NCBI GenBank assembly: GCA_036346375.1
Contig: CM070506.1
Span: 3,038,001-3,102,000 of the forward strand
Origin: Guadua angustifolia
Taxonomy: Eukaryota > Streptophyta > Magnoliopsida > Poales > Poaceae
Direction: 5' to 3'
DNA: 64,000 bases
Shown here: piece after piece, positions 21,457 to 31,700 of the stretch
Numbering within the stretch: the first letter of the stretch is position 1
Layout: the number at the start of each line of letters is the position of its first letter
Program-made: the position numbers and the translations under genes
Notes under the pieces: model-generated
Database searches by the model: none
What the model saw: the letters and a program-made list of their open reading frames with translations, nothing else
Told to the model about the DNA's origin: nothing

Positions 21457-23000
21457 CTACTCTTCCACCGTTGCCTCGTCAAGGGCCGGGTCCTCCACCG
21501 TTATCAGCCCCGCCACATACTCTGAGGCTTCGCGCACACGAGCTTGCGCCTGGGCCTCGTTGCCTTCGATGCTAGCCACGGTGGACATGGCATTGAAGGA
21601 GGCGTCGCGGCTGGCGCAGCAGGCCAACACGTACCCCGCGGTGGCGACAGTGACCTCCCGCCCCTCTCTGGCGGAGCGGGCGGACAGAGCGGCGGGCAGG
21701 CCGGCAAGAGCTTGGCGTCGTGTGATCTTGGCGTCTTGCGCCATGAAGACTCGGCGGATTGCTCAACTCCACCCCCAGGGGCTGCAAGCTCCTAACCATG
21801 CGATTATCGCGTGGGGCATGAGCATGTGATAGGTGTGCGATGAGTGGCGCGATTAAGTCCTCAACCCACTTCCGTCCTGCCTCGGCCTCCTCCGTCCAGG
21901 CGAGCAGGACCATCGTACTTGCCTTCTCTGGGCGGCGAAGCGCCCCTCTTTCCCTCTCTCGCTTGACTCTTCGATGCGGGCCCCTTCTCTCTTTGGCTCA
22001 AGCTGTGCCTCTTCTTTGGGTGGCCACCGTGAAGAGGTGCCCATTGAAGCATGAGCGCTGCCGAGCTCGATGGCGGCGTTACTAGCCAAGGCGAGGAGCG
22101 GCAGGCGCAGCGAAGAAATTGCGGAGGTGCTAACGGCAGCGGCGTCCATCGACCGCCTCGGGACACCGGGCGGACCCTGGCGAGATCTCCGGCCGCTAAT
22201 GCGGGTGCCTAGCCTTGTGTAACACTGCTGGGGGCCACCCTTGGGAGGCCAAGAGCGAAAAGGAGGCCGCAGAAGGTTAAGTCCTCCTGTGAAGCGATGG
22301 GGAGGTTCTCGCCTGCAGTGGAAGCGAGGAAGCGGAACAAAGTCGGCACTAGGGCAGGAGCTGAAGACATCTCTACATCAGAAGAAGACCTCGTTCCAGC
22401 TGCGCTCGAAGGTGCGATGGAACTAGAAGGGGTGGCCGTTCGGTCATCGGTCCGGGCCTCTTAGGGCCTTCACCCGAGGCATCCGAGGAGGACACCCGCT
22501 TGCCCGCGCTTTGGTCATCCACCAGGGCGGGGTCCCTGATTGTCAGGGGGCCGCGAGGCGGCAATGTCGTGGGCCCAGTGGAGTCCATCACCAGGAGCGA
22601 CTTGACGATCCGGAGATGTTCATAAGCGCGGATCGCACAATGGTAGGCGTCAGCAAAATCTGAACCGTTTGGCGTTAGCGGGACCTCCGCCCGACCACAT
22701 GGCAATAGAAGGGCATCAAATTCCTGCGCTGAAGAAAGAAAAAGGGTTACTGGTGATGGTGACCACATGAAATCGAAGAAAAAACGAGGAACTTACGGCC
22801 CGAATAGGTACGTGTTATGTCGTCATCACCCATATACTACCACGTCGGTCAAGCGCGCTGGCGCAGGGGGCTGATTCTCCGGGTCACGAAGTCCCGGATC
22901 ACTAACCGATCAACCTTGAGTCCGTGGCCGGTCGTCACGGGCCACCATTGTCTGGAGCCCGCCATCTCGTCAGGCGAGCCCGATTTTCATTGGCCTCCCA
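21457..23000 (-). pseudogene. Antisense, spliced accessory gene of the gypsy element
   Basis: On the minus strand, coding-like sequence from about 23000 to 22820 contains LVIRDFVTRRISPLRQRA and GDDDITRTYSG, resembling products of antisense reading frames known in Tat-lineage elements. It reaches a perfect donor, GGGCC|GTAAGT (near 22797); the acceptor TTTCTTCAGCGCAG lies near 22726, and the next exon starts EFDALLLPCGRAEVPLTPNG. The last part (21457-21744) has CCASRDASFNAMSTVASIEG and ends EDPALDEATVEE then stop. Function is unknown. Frames change and stops occur between the parts, so the copy is decayed. Confidence 0.5.
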
Positions 23001-23761
23001 GTGCGGAGGTATCCCAGAGCGTCAAGGCATTGTCATCTCGGCATATAGCGGTCGCTCCGCCCGCCTTCGATTGGTCATCGTTTGGAAGGGATGCGGGAGG
23101 CAGATCCGTCGCGAAGACAGAAATGGAAGCTCCCCACGACCCCACCATCGGTGGAGCCGCGGAGAGTGTAGAAGTACCGAAAGAGAGGGAGATTTGGCAT
23201 CACCCCCCACGAACATCTAGCGATGCGCAAAGGTGGAAGGGCAGGCGCATTGGGGTGAGATGGAGATGATGAATTTCATAGAAGTGGATAACAGTGAGGA
23301 AGAATTTGGAGAAAGGCGGGACTAGGCCCGCCAACATCGCCTAGGAGAAGATGACGATCTCCCCGGCTTCGCATCACGGCGTGGAGGTGCCGTGGCGTAG
23401 TCGAAGGGAGCCTTTAAAGCGTCAGGAGAGCCCGCTTGCCTCTCCCGTCAGCGATCGAAGCAAGTAAAGTCATGCCATTAGAAGCGAGCAAGGGCGGAGA
23501 CAAGGAAGTCGAGCGGCAAAGGAAGAAGATGAAGGAGTCCAAAAAGCGTGAAGCTATCGACCACAGGCTGCGTATTAATAGGCTTCTTGCAATGGCGGTT
23601 CGTGGAAAAACAGCGTCACGGCAACAGTCCCGAAGAAGGTGGCGAAGCGGAGAAATTTGGAGCAGTTCGCGTCTTGCGAATGTGGTGGGCCCGTCCGAAA
23701 CGCGTCGGCAATAAAGAGGTCGAAAATTCAGCGCGCACTCCAAGACAAGCACAGGGACTCT
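23001..23761 (+). other. 3' non-coding region before the gypsy 3' LTR
   Basis: No recognised gene. On the minus strand this would be the promoter and first exon area of the antisense gene. It ends in AAGCACAGGGACTCT just before the LTR, a poor polypurine tract. Confidence 0.4.
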
Positions 23762-24910
23762 TGTCGATGTACTTGCACGAGGTACCCTCTCGCCCTTTGT
23801 CGGAAGAGGCTCTGGTGCAAGCCCAATAGCCTAGCGACGGTGGGCGAGCAAGCCTGTTGCCCGGCGGCGTGCGTGTGGCGGCTTTGGCAGTAGGTGGGCA
23901 AGCAAGCCCTCTTGTAGAACAACAGCGCCTCATGGCGACCAGCGAGTAGGAGGCGAGCAAGCCTGCTGGCTGGCGACAGCGCCGCGTGGCGGCTGGCGGC
24001 GGTGGCGGCAAGCCACAGTCTTTGGCGACCATGGCGTGGCGGCTGGCGGCAGTGGGCAAGCAAGCCCTGGTGCCAGGCGACCACACCGCGTGGTGGCCTA
24101 GAGAGCAGGTGGGTGAGCACGCCCTACTGGCGGGTGACCGCGCCTCGTGGCAGCCTGGCGAGCAGGTGGGCGATAACTCCTTCTTTGCCGGTGTACGCCC
24201 GCGTGGTGGCTGGTGGCAGTGGGTGATCACGCCTGGCTGGCTGGGCAAGCTGCGCTAGGAGGTCGATCCAGGGCCGGGATGCCGCCGGTCAGACATGAAG
24301 ATGTACGTCGGCAAAATAGGGAGCTTCACCTTGAAGTCTTCTCCCTCGACAACCCGTGCCAGAACCATTAAATGCGCGTGGCTTCACTGACGACATGATA
24401 GCTTATCCCTCTGACGTACTGCACCTAACCCATCCTATATGGGTCATTTCCCGAGCGGACCGGGCGGAGTTAGACGATGGTGCAAAGAATGAGGCCAGAG
24501 GATGGGGCTACAGTGACTGATGTAATAAATGAAGTGTAATCATTGTGATGTCATCCTTCTTGCCAGCTCGGCCTATATAAGGGGGGCTCGGTGCATGGAG
24601 AAAGGAGGGAGACGAAAAAAGAAAACTAGAAGAAAGGAAGGGAAGAAGAATGACTCGATGGTTCAAGTAGAATCTGGGGTAGGGATTATGTACTTGTAAT
24701 CCTCCCGAAATACATTAACAAGAGCGAGAAGCAGGACATAGGGCTGTTACCCACATCGGGGGCCTGAACCTAGGTACATCGACGTGTTCTTTAATCTTTG
24801 CTTGTGTGGATCCCTGGAGAGAACCCATAGGTGTCCTGCTGTGAAGACCCCCTCTATCGAACTTCGGATCCTTTCGAGGCAAAATAGCTGGCCGGCGAAA
24901 AACACCGACA
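23762..24910 (+). mobile_element. 3' LTR of the Tat-type gypsy element
   Basis: Runs from TGTCGATGTACTTGC to AAAAACACCGACA and aligns to the 5' LTR along its length, including the minisatellite block (23830-24250) and the TATA box at 24574-24580. It is 33 bp shorter than the 5' LTR, mainly through repeat-number differences. Confidence 0.9.
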
Positions 24911-24915
24911 TAGTC

Positions 24916-25167
24916 GTTTGAAGCTTTTTTCTGAAACCAGAGCACATATCAAACTGCGTGCATCCAAGACTTTCCAAAGACGTTTCTAGTTGACTAAAAG
25001 TGGTTACATGGTTGTCGTTCATTCGGACCTGAATTAGATCCTAGAGGGGATTTTAATTATTTTCAGTTCCGATTCAATTTGGCAAATCAGCAGCTCCGAT
25101 TTCATATCACTTCGGCTCCAGAGCATCGTTTTTTTTGTTCGTACACTTAAGAATATTTATTTGCATT
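24916..25167 (+). other. Copia leader, second part
   Basis: Leader of the copia element resuming after the nested insertions, up to the gag start codon. It includes TAGATCCTAGAGGGGATTTT and a T-run; no gene is present. Confidence 0.55.
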
Positions 25168-26831
25168 ATGGCCTCATTGAAGTATGACATTCCACTGCTA
25201 GACCGTGATACCAGGTTTTCTCTATTCTTGTGCATACTGATTTAGATGATGTGCTTGATAAATTCAGAAACAAAGATCAAAAGACCTGGACTGATAAAGA
25301 AAAAAAGACCTGGACTGATGAAGAAAAAAGAAAAGACCGTAAGGCTTTATTGCAAATTCATCTTCATTTATCAAATAATATTTTGCAAGAGGTTTTGCAG
25401 GAGAAATCTGCAGCTGCTTTATGGTTAAAGTTGGAATCAATTTACATGTCCAAGAACCTTACTAGGAAAATGCATGTGAAGATGAAATTATTTTCACACA
25501 AATTACAAGAGGGTGGTTCCGTGTTGAATCACTTATCAGCCTTCAAGGAGATTGTGTCTGATCTTGAATCCATGGAGGTAAAATTTGATGATGAGGATCT
25601 AGGCATTGTGTTTGATCTTGAATCCATGGAGGTAAAATTTGATGATGAGGATCTAGGCCTTATTCTTTTGTGTTCCCTGCCTCTATCATTTTTAAATTTT
25701 AGAGACACTATTTTATATAGCCATGACACAATAACTGTTACTGAAGTTTATGAGACCTTACATGCAAAAGAAAAAATGAAATTAATGGTATCATTTGAAA
25801 GTTCCAGTTCGCATGGTGAAGTTTTGTCTGTTCGTGGACGGACAAAAGAAAATAAATCAAATAATGGATATAGAGATAGAAGTTCAAGTAGTTACAGGGG
25901 TCGTTCCAAGTCAGGAGGTAAAGAAAAATTTTACAGGTATTGCAAGAAAAATAATCATGACATATCTGAATGTTACAAGTTAAAGAACAAAGAGAAAAAG
26001 AATGGCTCCTACAAACAAAAAGGTAAAATTGATGAGGAAGGTAAAGCTTCTGTTGCTTCTGCTGATAGTAGTTTTGATGGTGAGATCCTTGTTGCTTTTG
26101 CTAGATGTGCGAATAGTGGTGATGAATGGATTATTGATTCAGCTGCTTCTTTTCATATATGCATTAATAAAGATTGGTTCATCACATATGAGTCTGTTAA
26201 AGATGTTGATTCTATTAGGATGGGTGATGATTCGCCACGTCCTATTATTGGCATTGGATCGGTTCAAATCAAGATGCATGATGGCATTATCAGAACTTTG
26301 ACAAATGTGAGGCACATTCCAGGTATGACAAGAAATCTCATTTCTTTGAGTACTCTTGACTCTAAAGGATATAAGTATTCTAGTGGAAATGTAATTTTAA
26401 AGGTATCAAAAGGTTTTCTTATTGTTATGAAAGGAGATTTGAAATTTGCCAATTTATATCATCTACAAGGCACTACAATTATAGGTGATACTTTTGTTTC
26501 TTCACACTCATTACCTGATATTACTAATTTTTGGCACAATCGTCTTGGACATATGAGTGAGCAGGGTTTGGCAGCATTGAGTAAAAGAGGACTTCTTGAT
26601 GGATACAATGGTGAAAAATTGGATTTCTGTGAGCATTGCATATTTGGTTATTATAGAAGGGTGAAATTTAACATTTCTATTCATACTACACAAGATATTC
26701 TTGATTATGTGCATTCTGATTTATGGGGACCATCTCGTAAAACTTCTTTTGGAGGTGCTCGTTACATGTTAACAATTATTGATGATTATTCTAGAAAAGT
26801 TTGGCCTTATTTTTTGAAGCATAAATCATAA
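25168..26831 (+). pseudogene. Copia gag, protease and integrase N-part
   Basis: ATG at 25168 opens MASLKYDIPLLDRDT; a frameshift near 25218 is followed by a 533-codon frame (25230-26831). It contains the gag core (KSAAALWLKLESIYMSKNLT, KLFSHKLQEGGSVLNHLSAF), a zinc knuckle YRYCKKNNHDISECY in which the first Cys has become Tyr, the protease site WIIDSAASFHICIN, the pre-integrase HNRLGHMSEQGL with CEHC, and the integrase start YVHSDLWGPS with IIDDYSRKVW. It stops at TAA 26829-26831. A 54-bp in-frame tandem duplication repeats DLESMEVKFDDEDLG. Confidence 0.9.
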
Positions 26832-27744
26832 GCATTTTCAACATTTAAAGAGTGAAAAGTTATGATTGAAAGGCAAACTGAAAAGAAGGAAAAGAAACTT
26901 CACACTGATAATAGGATGGAATTATGTTCTGATAAATTTAATTCATATTGCAAGTCTGAAGGTATTTTGCGCCACTACACTGTTCCTCATACTCCACAGC
27001 AAAATGGTGTAGTTTAACGTATAAACAGAACTATCATCTCAAAGGCCCATTGTATGTTGTCTAATGCTGATTTGCATAGACATTTTTGGGCTGAAGCTGC
27101 TTCCACTGCTTGCTATCTTATTAATCGATCACCCTCCATTGCTATTGATAAGAAAACTCCAATTGAGGTATGGTCTGGTTCTCCAACTAATTATTCATAA
27201 TTGAGAGTTTTTGGTTGCACTGCATATACTCACGTTGATAATGGTAAATTGGAGTCTATAGCTATTAAGTGAATCTTCCTTGGTTTTAAATCTGGTGTTA
27301 AAGGTTATAAATATCCCCAAACACAAAAGGTTATTATTAGTAGAAACGTTATTTTTAATAAATCTGTTATGTTAAATGATAAATTGGATACAAATGTTCC
27401 TATTGAGAAACAACAAAAAACTAGTGTGCGGGTGGAGCACATTATTGATTCAGAATATAAACTAGAAAATAATAGTACTGATGTTCAGGAAGCACCTATT
27501 ATTGATGATTCACATATTGTTGAGCATTCTTTTCCAGTTGTGCAGCCATCACAATATTCTATTGCTACTGATAGACCTAGGAGGTCTATTAATCCACCTA
27601 AAAGGTTCATTGAAGAATGTGATATTGCTTCTTATGCTTTAAGTGTTGCAGAAGAAATTAAAAATAATGTAGAACCTTCTAATTATGTTGAGGCTATTAC
27701 TTCTGTTGATTGCAAAAAATTGGATGACCGCTATGAAAGATGAG
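26832..27744 (+). pseudogene. Copia integrase C-part and linker
   Basis: The integrase continues in frame fragments after the stop: RQTEKKEKKLHTDN near 26875, then PHTPQQNGV near 26990 followed by a TAA, and SAWLINRSPS-like sequence near 27115. The 27369-27743 frame is the linker to RT, with RPRRSINPPKRFIEECDIAS, typical for copia. Stops at several places make it non-functional. Confidence 0.8.
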
Positions 27745-29228
27745 ATGGAGTCACTTGAAAAGAATGGTACTTGGGATTTAATAAAATTGCCTAAAGATAA
27801 GAAGACTATCCGTTGTAAATGGATTTTCAAAAGAAAGGAAAGCTTTCTTCCACTGATCCAATAAGGTATAAAGCAAGGTTGGTTGCTAAAGGCTATAGCC
27901 AGATTCTAGGTATTGATTTCAATGATGTGTTTTCTCCGGTTGTGAAACACAGTTCTATTCGCGCTCTTCTCAGTATTGTTGCCATGCATGACTATTAACT
28001 TGAGCAATTAGATGTTAAATCTGCATTCTTGCATGGAGACTTAGAGGAAGATATTTATATGGACCAACTTGAAGGATTTGTTACTCATGGAAAAGAACAC
28101 CTTGTTTGTAGATTAAAGAAATATCTTTATGGCTTAAAACAATCCCCTAGACAATGGTATAAGAAATTTGACTTATTTATACTCTCCCATGGTTTTAAGC
28201 TATCTAATTATGATAGCTGTGTTTACTTGAAGATTGTTAATAGTTCAGCTATATATTTGCTTCTTTATGTTGATGATGTGTTAATTGTTGCAAAAGATAA
28301 ATCAGAAATAGCTAAACTGAAGGCTCAATTGAGTAAAGAATTTGAGATGAAGGATTTAGGTGCATCAAAGAAAATCCTTGCCATGGAAATTATTAAAGCA
28401 AGGAAATCTGGTAAATTATACCTTAGTCAGCAAGATTATATTGAGAAGATCCTTCACCGCTTTAATATGCATGGTGCAAAATCAATGAGTACTCCTTTAG
28501 CTACACATTTCAGATTATCTTTAGTTTTATATCCAGAGTCAGATGATGATATTGAGTACATGTCTAAAGTCCCATATTCTAGTACAGTTGGTTCTCTTAT
28601 ATATGCCATGGTTTGTTCTCGTCCTGATTTATCTCATGTACTAAGTGTTGTCAGTAGATACATGGCTAATCCTAGCAAAGAGCATTGGAAAGCTGTTGAG
28701 TGGATCTTTAAATACTTGCGTTGTACTTCTAATGCTTGTTTGCAATTTAGAAAATTTGGAGATGGACTTGTTGGTTATGTTGATTCTGACTATGCTGGCG
28801 ATTTAGATAAGAGGAGATCTCTCACAGGTTATATTTTCACTATTGGTGGTTGTGCTGTCAGTTGGAAAGCAAGTTTGCAGGCTACTGTTGCACTTTCAAC
28901 TACTGAAGTTGAATATATGGCTATTTCTTAAGCATGTAAAGAAGTTACTTGGTTGAGAGGTTTGTATACTGAGCTCAGCGGGGTTACTTCTTGTGTTACT
29001 TTATTTTGTGACAACCAAAGTGCTATTTGCCTCATAAAGGATCAGATGTATCATGAAAAAACAAAGCACATTGATGTGAGGTATTATTACATTCGAGATG
29101 TTATTGCTTAAGGTGACATCAAAATATCCAAGATAAGTACCCATGATAATCCCGTTGACATTATGACAAAGTCAATTCCTGCCACTAAGTTTGAGTTATG
29201 CTCTAGCTTAGTTGGAGTTACAGTTTGA
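27745..29228 (+). pseudogene. Copia reverse transcriptase and RNase H
   Basis: RT starts near 27745 (MESLEKNGTWDLIKLPKDKK), breaks at a frameshift near 27840, and continues with LARLVAKGYSQ-like, GIDFNDVFSPVVKHSSIRAL and a TAA near 27997. The frame 28029-28931 has LKKYLYGLKQSPRQWYKKF and the catalytic LLLYVDDVLIVA. The RNase H follows: YVDSDYAGDLDKRRSLTGYI, VALSTTEVEYMAIS, a TAA, then CDNQSAICL and KTKHIDVRYYYIRDVI. Last stop near 29228. The order integrase-RT-RNase H defines Ty1/copia. Confidence 0.9.
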
Positions 29229-29319
29229 GTCCTAGAGGCTTTTGACGCCGGTGATATTTATTATTGAAGGAAGTGCAGTGATGATTCTTTTGCTAGGGAA
29301 TTTGTCTCAAGGTGGAGTT

Positions 29320-29596
29320 TGTTGGGTATTGATCCGAATTTCTCTTTGGGCTTTAGGGAAGCCTTTGGCCTGTATGTTCAGTATAGCCCGTTTAGACTCG
29401 AGTCGCTTCTTCCATCTATAAATACCTCTTGTATGCAACATGAAAGGGCATGCCTCATTTGTAAACCCTAAAGCTTGTACTCAATTCCCAAATAGTGAAG
29501 ATCACCAATTGGCGCCCGTGGATTTTCCTACAAGGGTTTTCCATATAAAAATCTATGTGTCTCGCATTTTCTTGCTTTTGTAATTGATTTTCAACA
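29320..29596 (+). mobile_element. Copia 3' LTR
   Basis: From TGTTGGGTATTGATCC to TTGATTTTCAACA, 277 bp, with TATA box TATAAAT at 29417-29423. It is preceded by AAGGTGGAGTT, a purine-rich tract of the usual copia type. It aligns to the split 5' LTR but differs at many sites, roughly one in six over the first 95 bases by eye. Confidence 0.9.
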
Positions 29597-29636
29597 CACA
29601 AAGCTCAACACTCCACTCAACCAACTGAACTAAAGT
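29597..29636 (-). repeat. tRNA-like SINE, part with the A box
   Basis: On the minus strand it reads GTTCAGTTGGTTGAGTGGAG, with A-box-like TGGTTGAGTGG. It completes the B-box part at 7322-7353 on the other side of the copia element. Confidence 0.5.
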
Positions 29637-29794
29637 GCGGTTATGAGTTCATCACAAAATTTACATATGTATTCCTTACAAAAGGCATCACAAGTCTCCC
29701 CAAAAAATTTGAAGTGAAATCCGATCCTAAAAACAACAAAATCGGTCATTTTTGTGGCAATTTCGATCTAAATACCCGAAATTTCGATAATAGC
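29637..29794. other. Junction between tRNA-like sequence and gypsy D
   Basis: AT-rich sequence in which the pol homology of gypsy D fades. No integrase motif is found, so the 3' part of gypsy D (integrase and 3' LTR) is missing here. Confidence 0.45.
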
Positions 29795-30655
29795 CTAATC
29801 CTTAAATTGTGTACCTTTTATCTGGATCTTAAGAGTCAGTTGCAATTCAAGAGTAGCAACAAAACCTTCTTCAACTAAATCCAGATTGAGCTTTTGGAAT
29901 TCTTTTATCAGTTTTGATTGATTAGAGATCAATGTGTAATAGAGCTTTCGGCTAAGAGCATCAGCTATGACATTGGCTTTACTAGGATGGTAGTGAATAC
30001 CAAGATCGTAATCTTTTATTAGCTCTAGCCATCTCCTTTGCCTTAAATTTAGATCTAACTGGGTGAAGACATATTTAAGGCTTTTATGATCAGTATAGAC
30101 CTCACATCTATTTTCAATAAGATAGTGACGCCAGTCTTTGAGAGCATGCACTACGACTGCTAATTCAAGATCACAAGTGGGATAATTTTGCTCATGAGGA
30201 CGAAGTTGGTGAGAAGCATATGCGATAACTTTTCATTCTTGCATCAACACGCAACCAAGACCGTGGTGTGATACATCGCAATAAACTTCGAAGTTTTTAT
30301 GGCTATCAAGTAACACAGGCACTGGGGCTATTGTTAACCTTTTCTTCAATTCCTGAAAACTTTCCTCACATTTTGGGGTCTATTCAAACTTCTTTTCCTT
30401 TTTGAAGAGCTGGGTCTTGGGTTTTGCAATCTTGGAGAAGTTCTTGATGAATCAGCGATAATATCTAGCTAAACCGAGAAAACTTTGAACTTTGGTAACT
30501 AATTGAGGTCTTTCCCAAGCTAGTATTGCCTGAACTTTACTTGTATCTAATGCAACTCCTCCTTTTGAATAGAATGTGACACAGAAAGGTGACTTCTTTT
30601 AACCAAAATTCTCACTTCTCGAATTTGGCATAGAACTTATATTCTTGAAGCTTAT
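29795..30655 (-). pseudogene. Gypsy D: end of RT, and RNase H (minus strand)
   Basis: Read on the minus strand from 30655 it opens in the RT thumb (LDKLQEYKFYAKFE), then runs through stops to the RNase H at 30151-29795: [60 protein letters not shown] and ADALSRK. These are standard Ty3/gypsy motifs of chromovirus-like elements. At 30655 it is cut by the CACTA-like element; the upstream half of RT lies at 46834-47100. Confidence 0.85.
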
Positions 30656-30960
30656 CAAGGACACCCCTTTTTGCAACGCATATATGCGTTGCTAAAAGTC
30701 CGTATATGTGTTGCGGGGTCTATACCAACGCATAATTATCGTTGCCTATCTTCTTAGTTGCTAGGGGCTATTACAGCGCTTATATATCGTTGGAAAACCC
30801 TACTAATAACCGTTGCTAAATTGCAGCGGATATTTATGGGCTACAACAACGCTTACATGTGTTTGTGCGCCATGGGCACTTACCTCTAAAGCTTGTTGCA
30901 ACATTTAGATTCGAATTGTAGCACGCTTATATGCGTTACAAGAAATTAACCATTGGAAAA
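30656..30960. repeat. Left subterminal repeats of the CACTA-like element
   Basis: Short inverted motifs around GCAACGCATATATGCGTTGC, ACGCATAATTATCGTTGC, AGCGCTTATATATCGTTG and CAACGCTTACATGTG recur about every 40-60 bp. In CACTA elements such subterminal motifs bind the element's TNPA-type protein. Confidence 0.65.
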
Positions 30961-31484
30961 AAATAATTAATATTTATTTGGAGCCAAATAAATATATGCG
31001 AGATCTTAATGCGCATTTGAAACTTTCGAGATCATCCAAGGCACACACATAGGAAATAAGCACAAATCGGTCTATATTAAAAACAAATATTCACATTATA
31101 GAGTAGCATCCACAAATTAATTCATCACATAATCTGTGTTCAAACATTTTTCTTTGTGATAGCAAGATATATACAAAGGAATCCTCTTAAATCAAAGTCA
31201 TGATAGATCTTGATCCAAAGTAAATGAGAAGCAAAGCACTAATTTCAATGGAAGCCCTCACATCCTCAAGTAGTCATCTTCTTTGGTCCCAAAGCTGAAA
31301 AAAAAAATGGAAAGAAAATATTCAGGGCAAGTCAATGGAACCAACATTAATTATTTTTGAGGTACTATATTCAAAGCGAGAGGAAGTGTAAAAGTTAGAA
31401 ACAAGCAAAGTTAGAAACATCACCTTGTGGTCAAATAAAACAAAATCCCGTGTTGTTATTCATCGATGGGATCAAATAGTTGTT

Positions 31485-31700
31485 TCAATCGCAAATGGAA
31501 TTGGAATACTTTAATTCAATGCAATAGTTAGGAAAACAATGCCTGTTAAGTATCATGATAGAACATACACAACTTGAAGGCCATGCTATAGGAATTGCCG
31601 CCTCGTCTCCAATAACCTCGAAGTTGTTGTATGGTCGTATTAGTGGTTCATCACCACAACAATAAGACCAACACGCACCATCCAACATTCTTTACCTAGC
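31485..31700 (-). pseudogene. Exon-like remnant, possibly of the CACTA element's own protein
   Basis: Minus-strand frame with MLDGACWSYCCGDEPLIRPY then NNFEVIGDEAAIPIAWPSSC followed by a GTATGT donor. A pattern like (G)DAxGxxIAWP occurs near the end of several plant En/Spm-associated proteins, so this may be from the TNPA-like gene. The match is a memory of the motif, not an alignment, and could be wrong. No TNPD-type transposase domain is seen. Confidence 0.3.

Larger units (their letters stand above)
14355..24910 (+). mobile_element. Full-length Ty3/gypsy retrotransposon, Tat lineage
   Basis: Two LTRs (14355-15536 and 23762-24910) in direct order, a primer site after the first, then gag, protease, RT, RNase H, a second RNase H remnant and integrase, with a long 3' region carrying an antisense gene. 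TAGTC stands on both sides (14350-14354 and 24911-24915), a perfect 5-bp target duplication. The extra RNase H-like block and the antisense gene are features known from the Tat lineage (for example Grande, RIRE2, Cinful). All genes carry stops or frameshifts. By eye the LTRs differ at about eight positions over 165 aligned bases, with larger indels elsewhere. Confidence 0.92.
7354..29596 (+). mobile_element. Ty1/copia retrotransposon, split by three insertions
   Basis: Plus-oriented element with a 281-bp 5' LTR (7354-7473 plus 8583-8743), a non-coding leader, gag-protease-integrase-RT-RNase H in copia order (25168-29228), and a 277-bp 3' LTR (29320-29596). Flanks are CACGG (7349-7353) and CACAA (29597-29601), a decayed 5-bp duplication supported by the tRNA-like sequence continuing across the element. 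It was later invaded by a solo LTR in its 5' LTR and by a PIF/Harbinger element and a complete gypsy element in its leader. The two LTRs differ at many sites, so it is the oldest of this nest. Confidence 0.85.
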
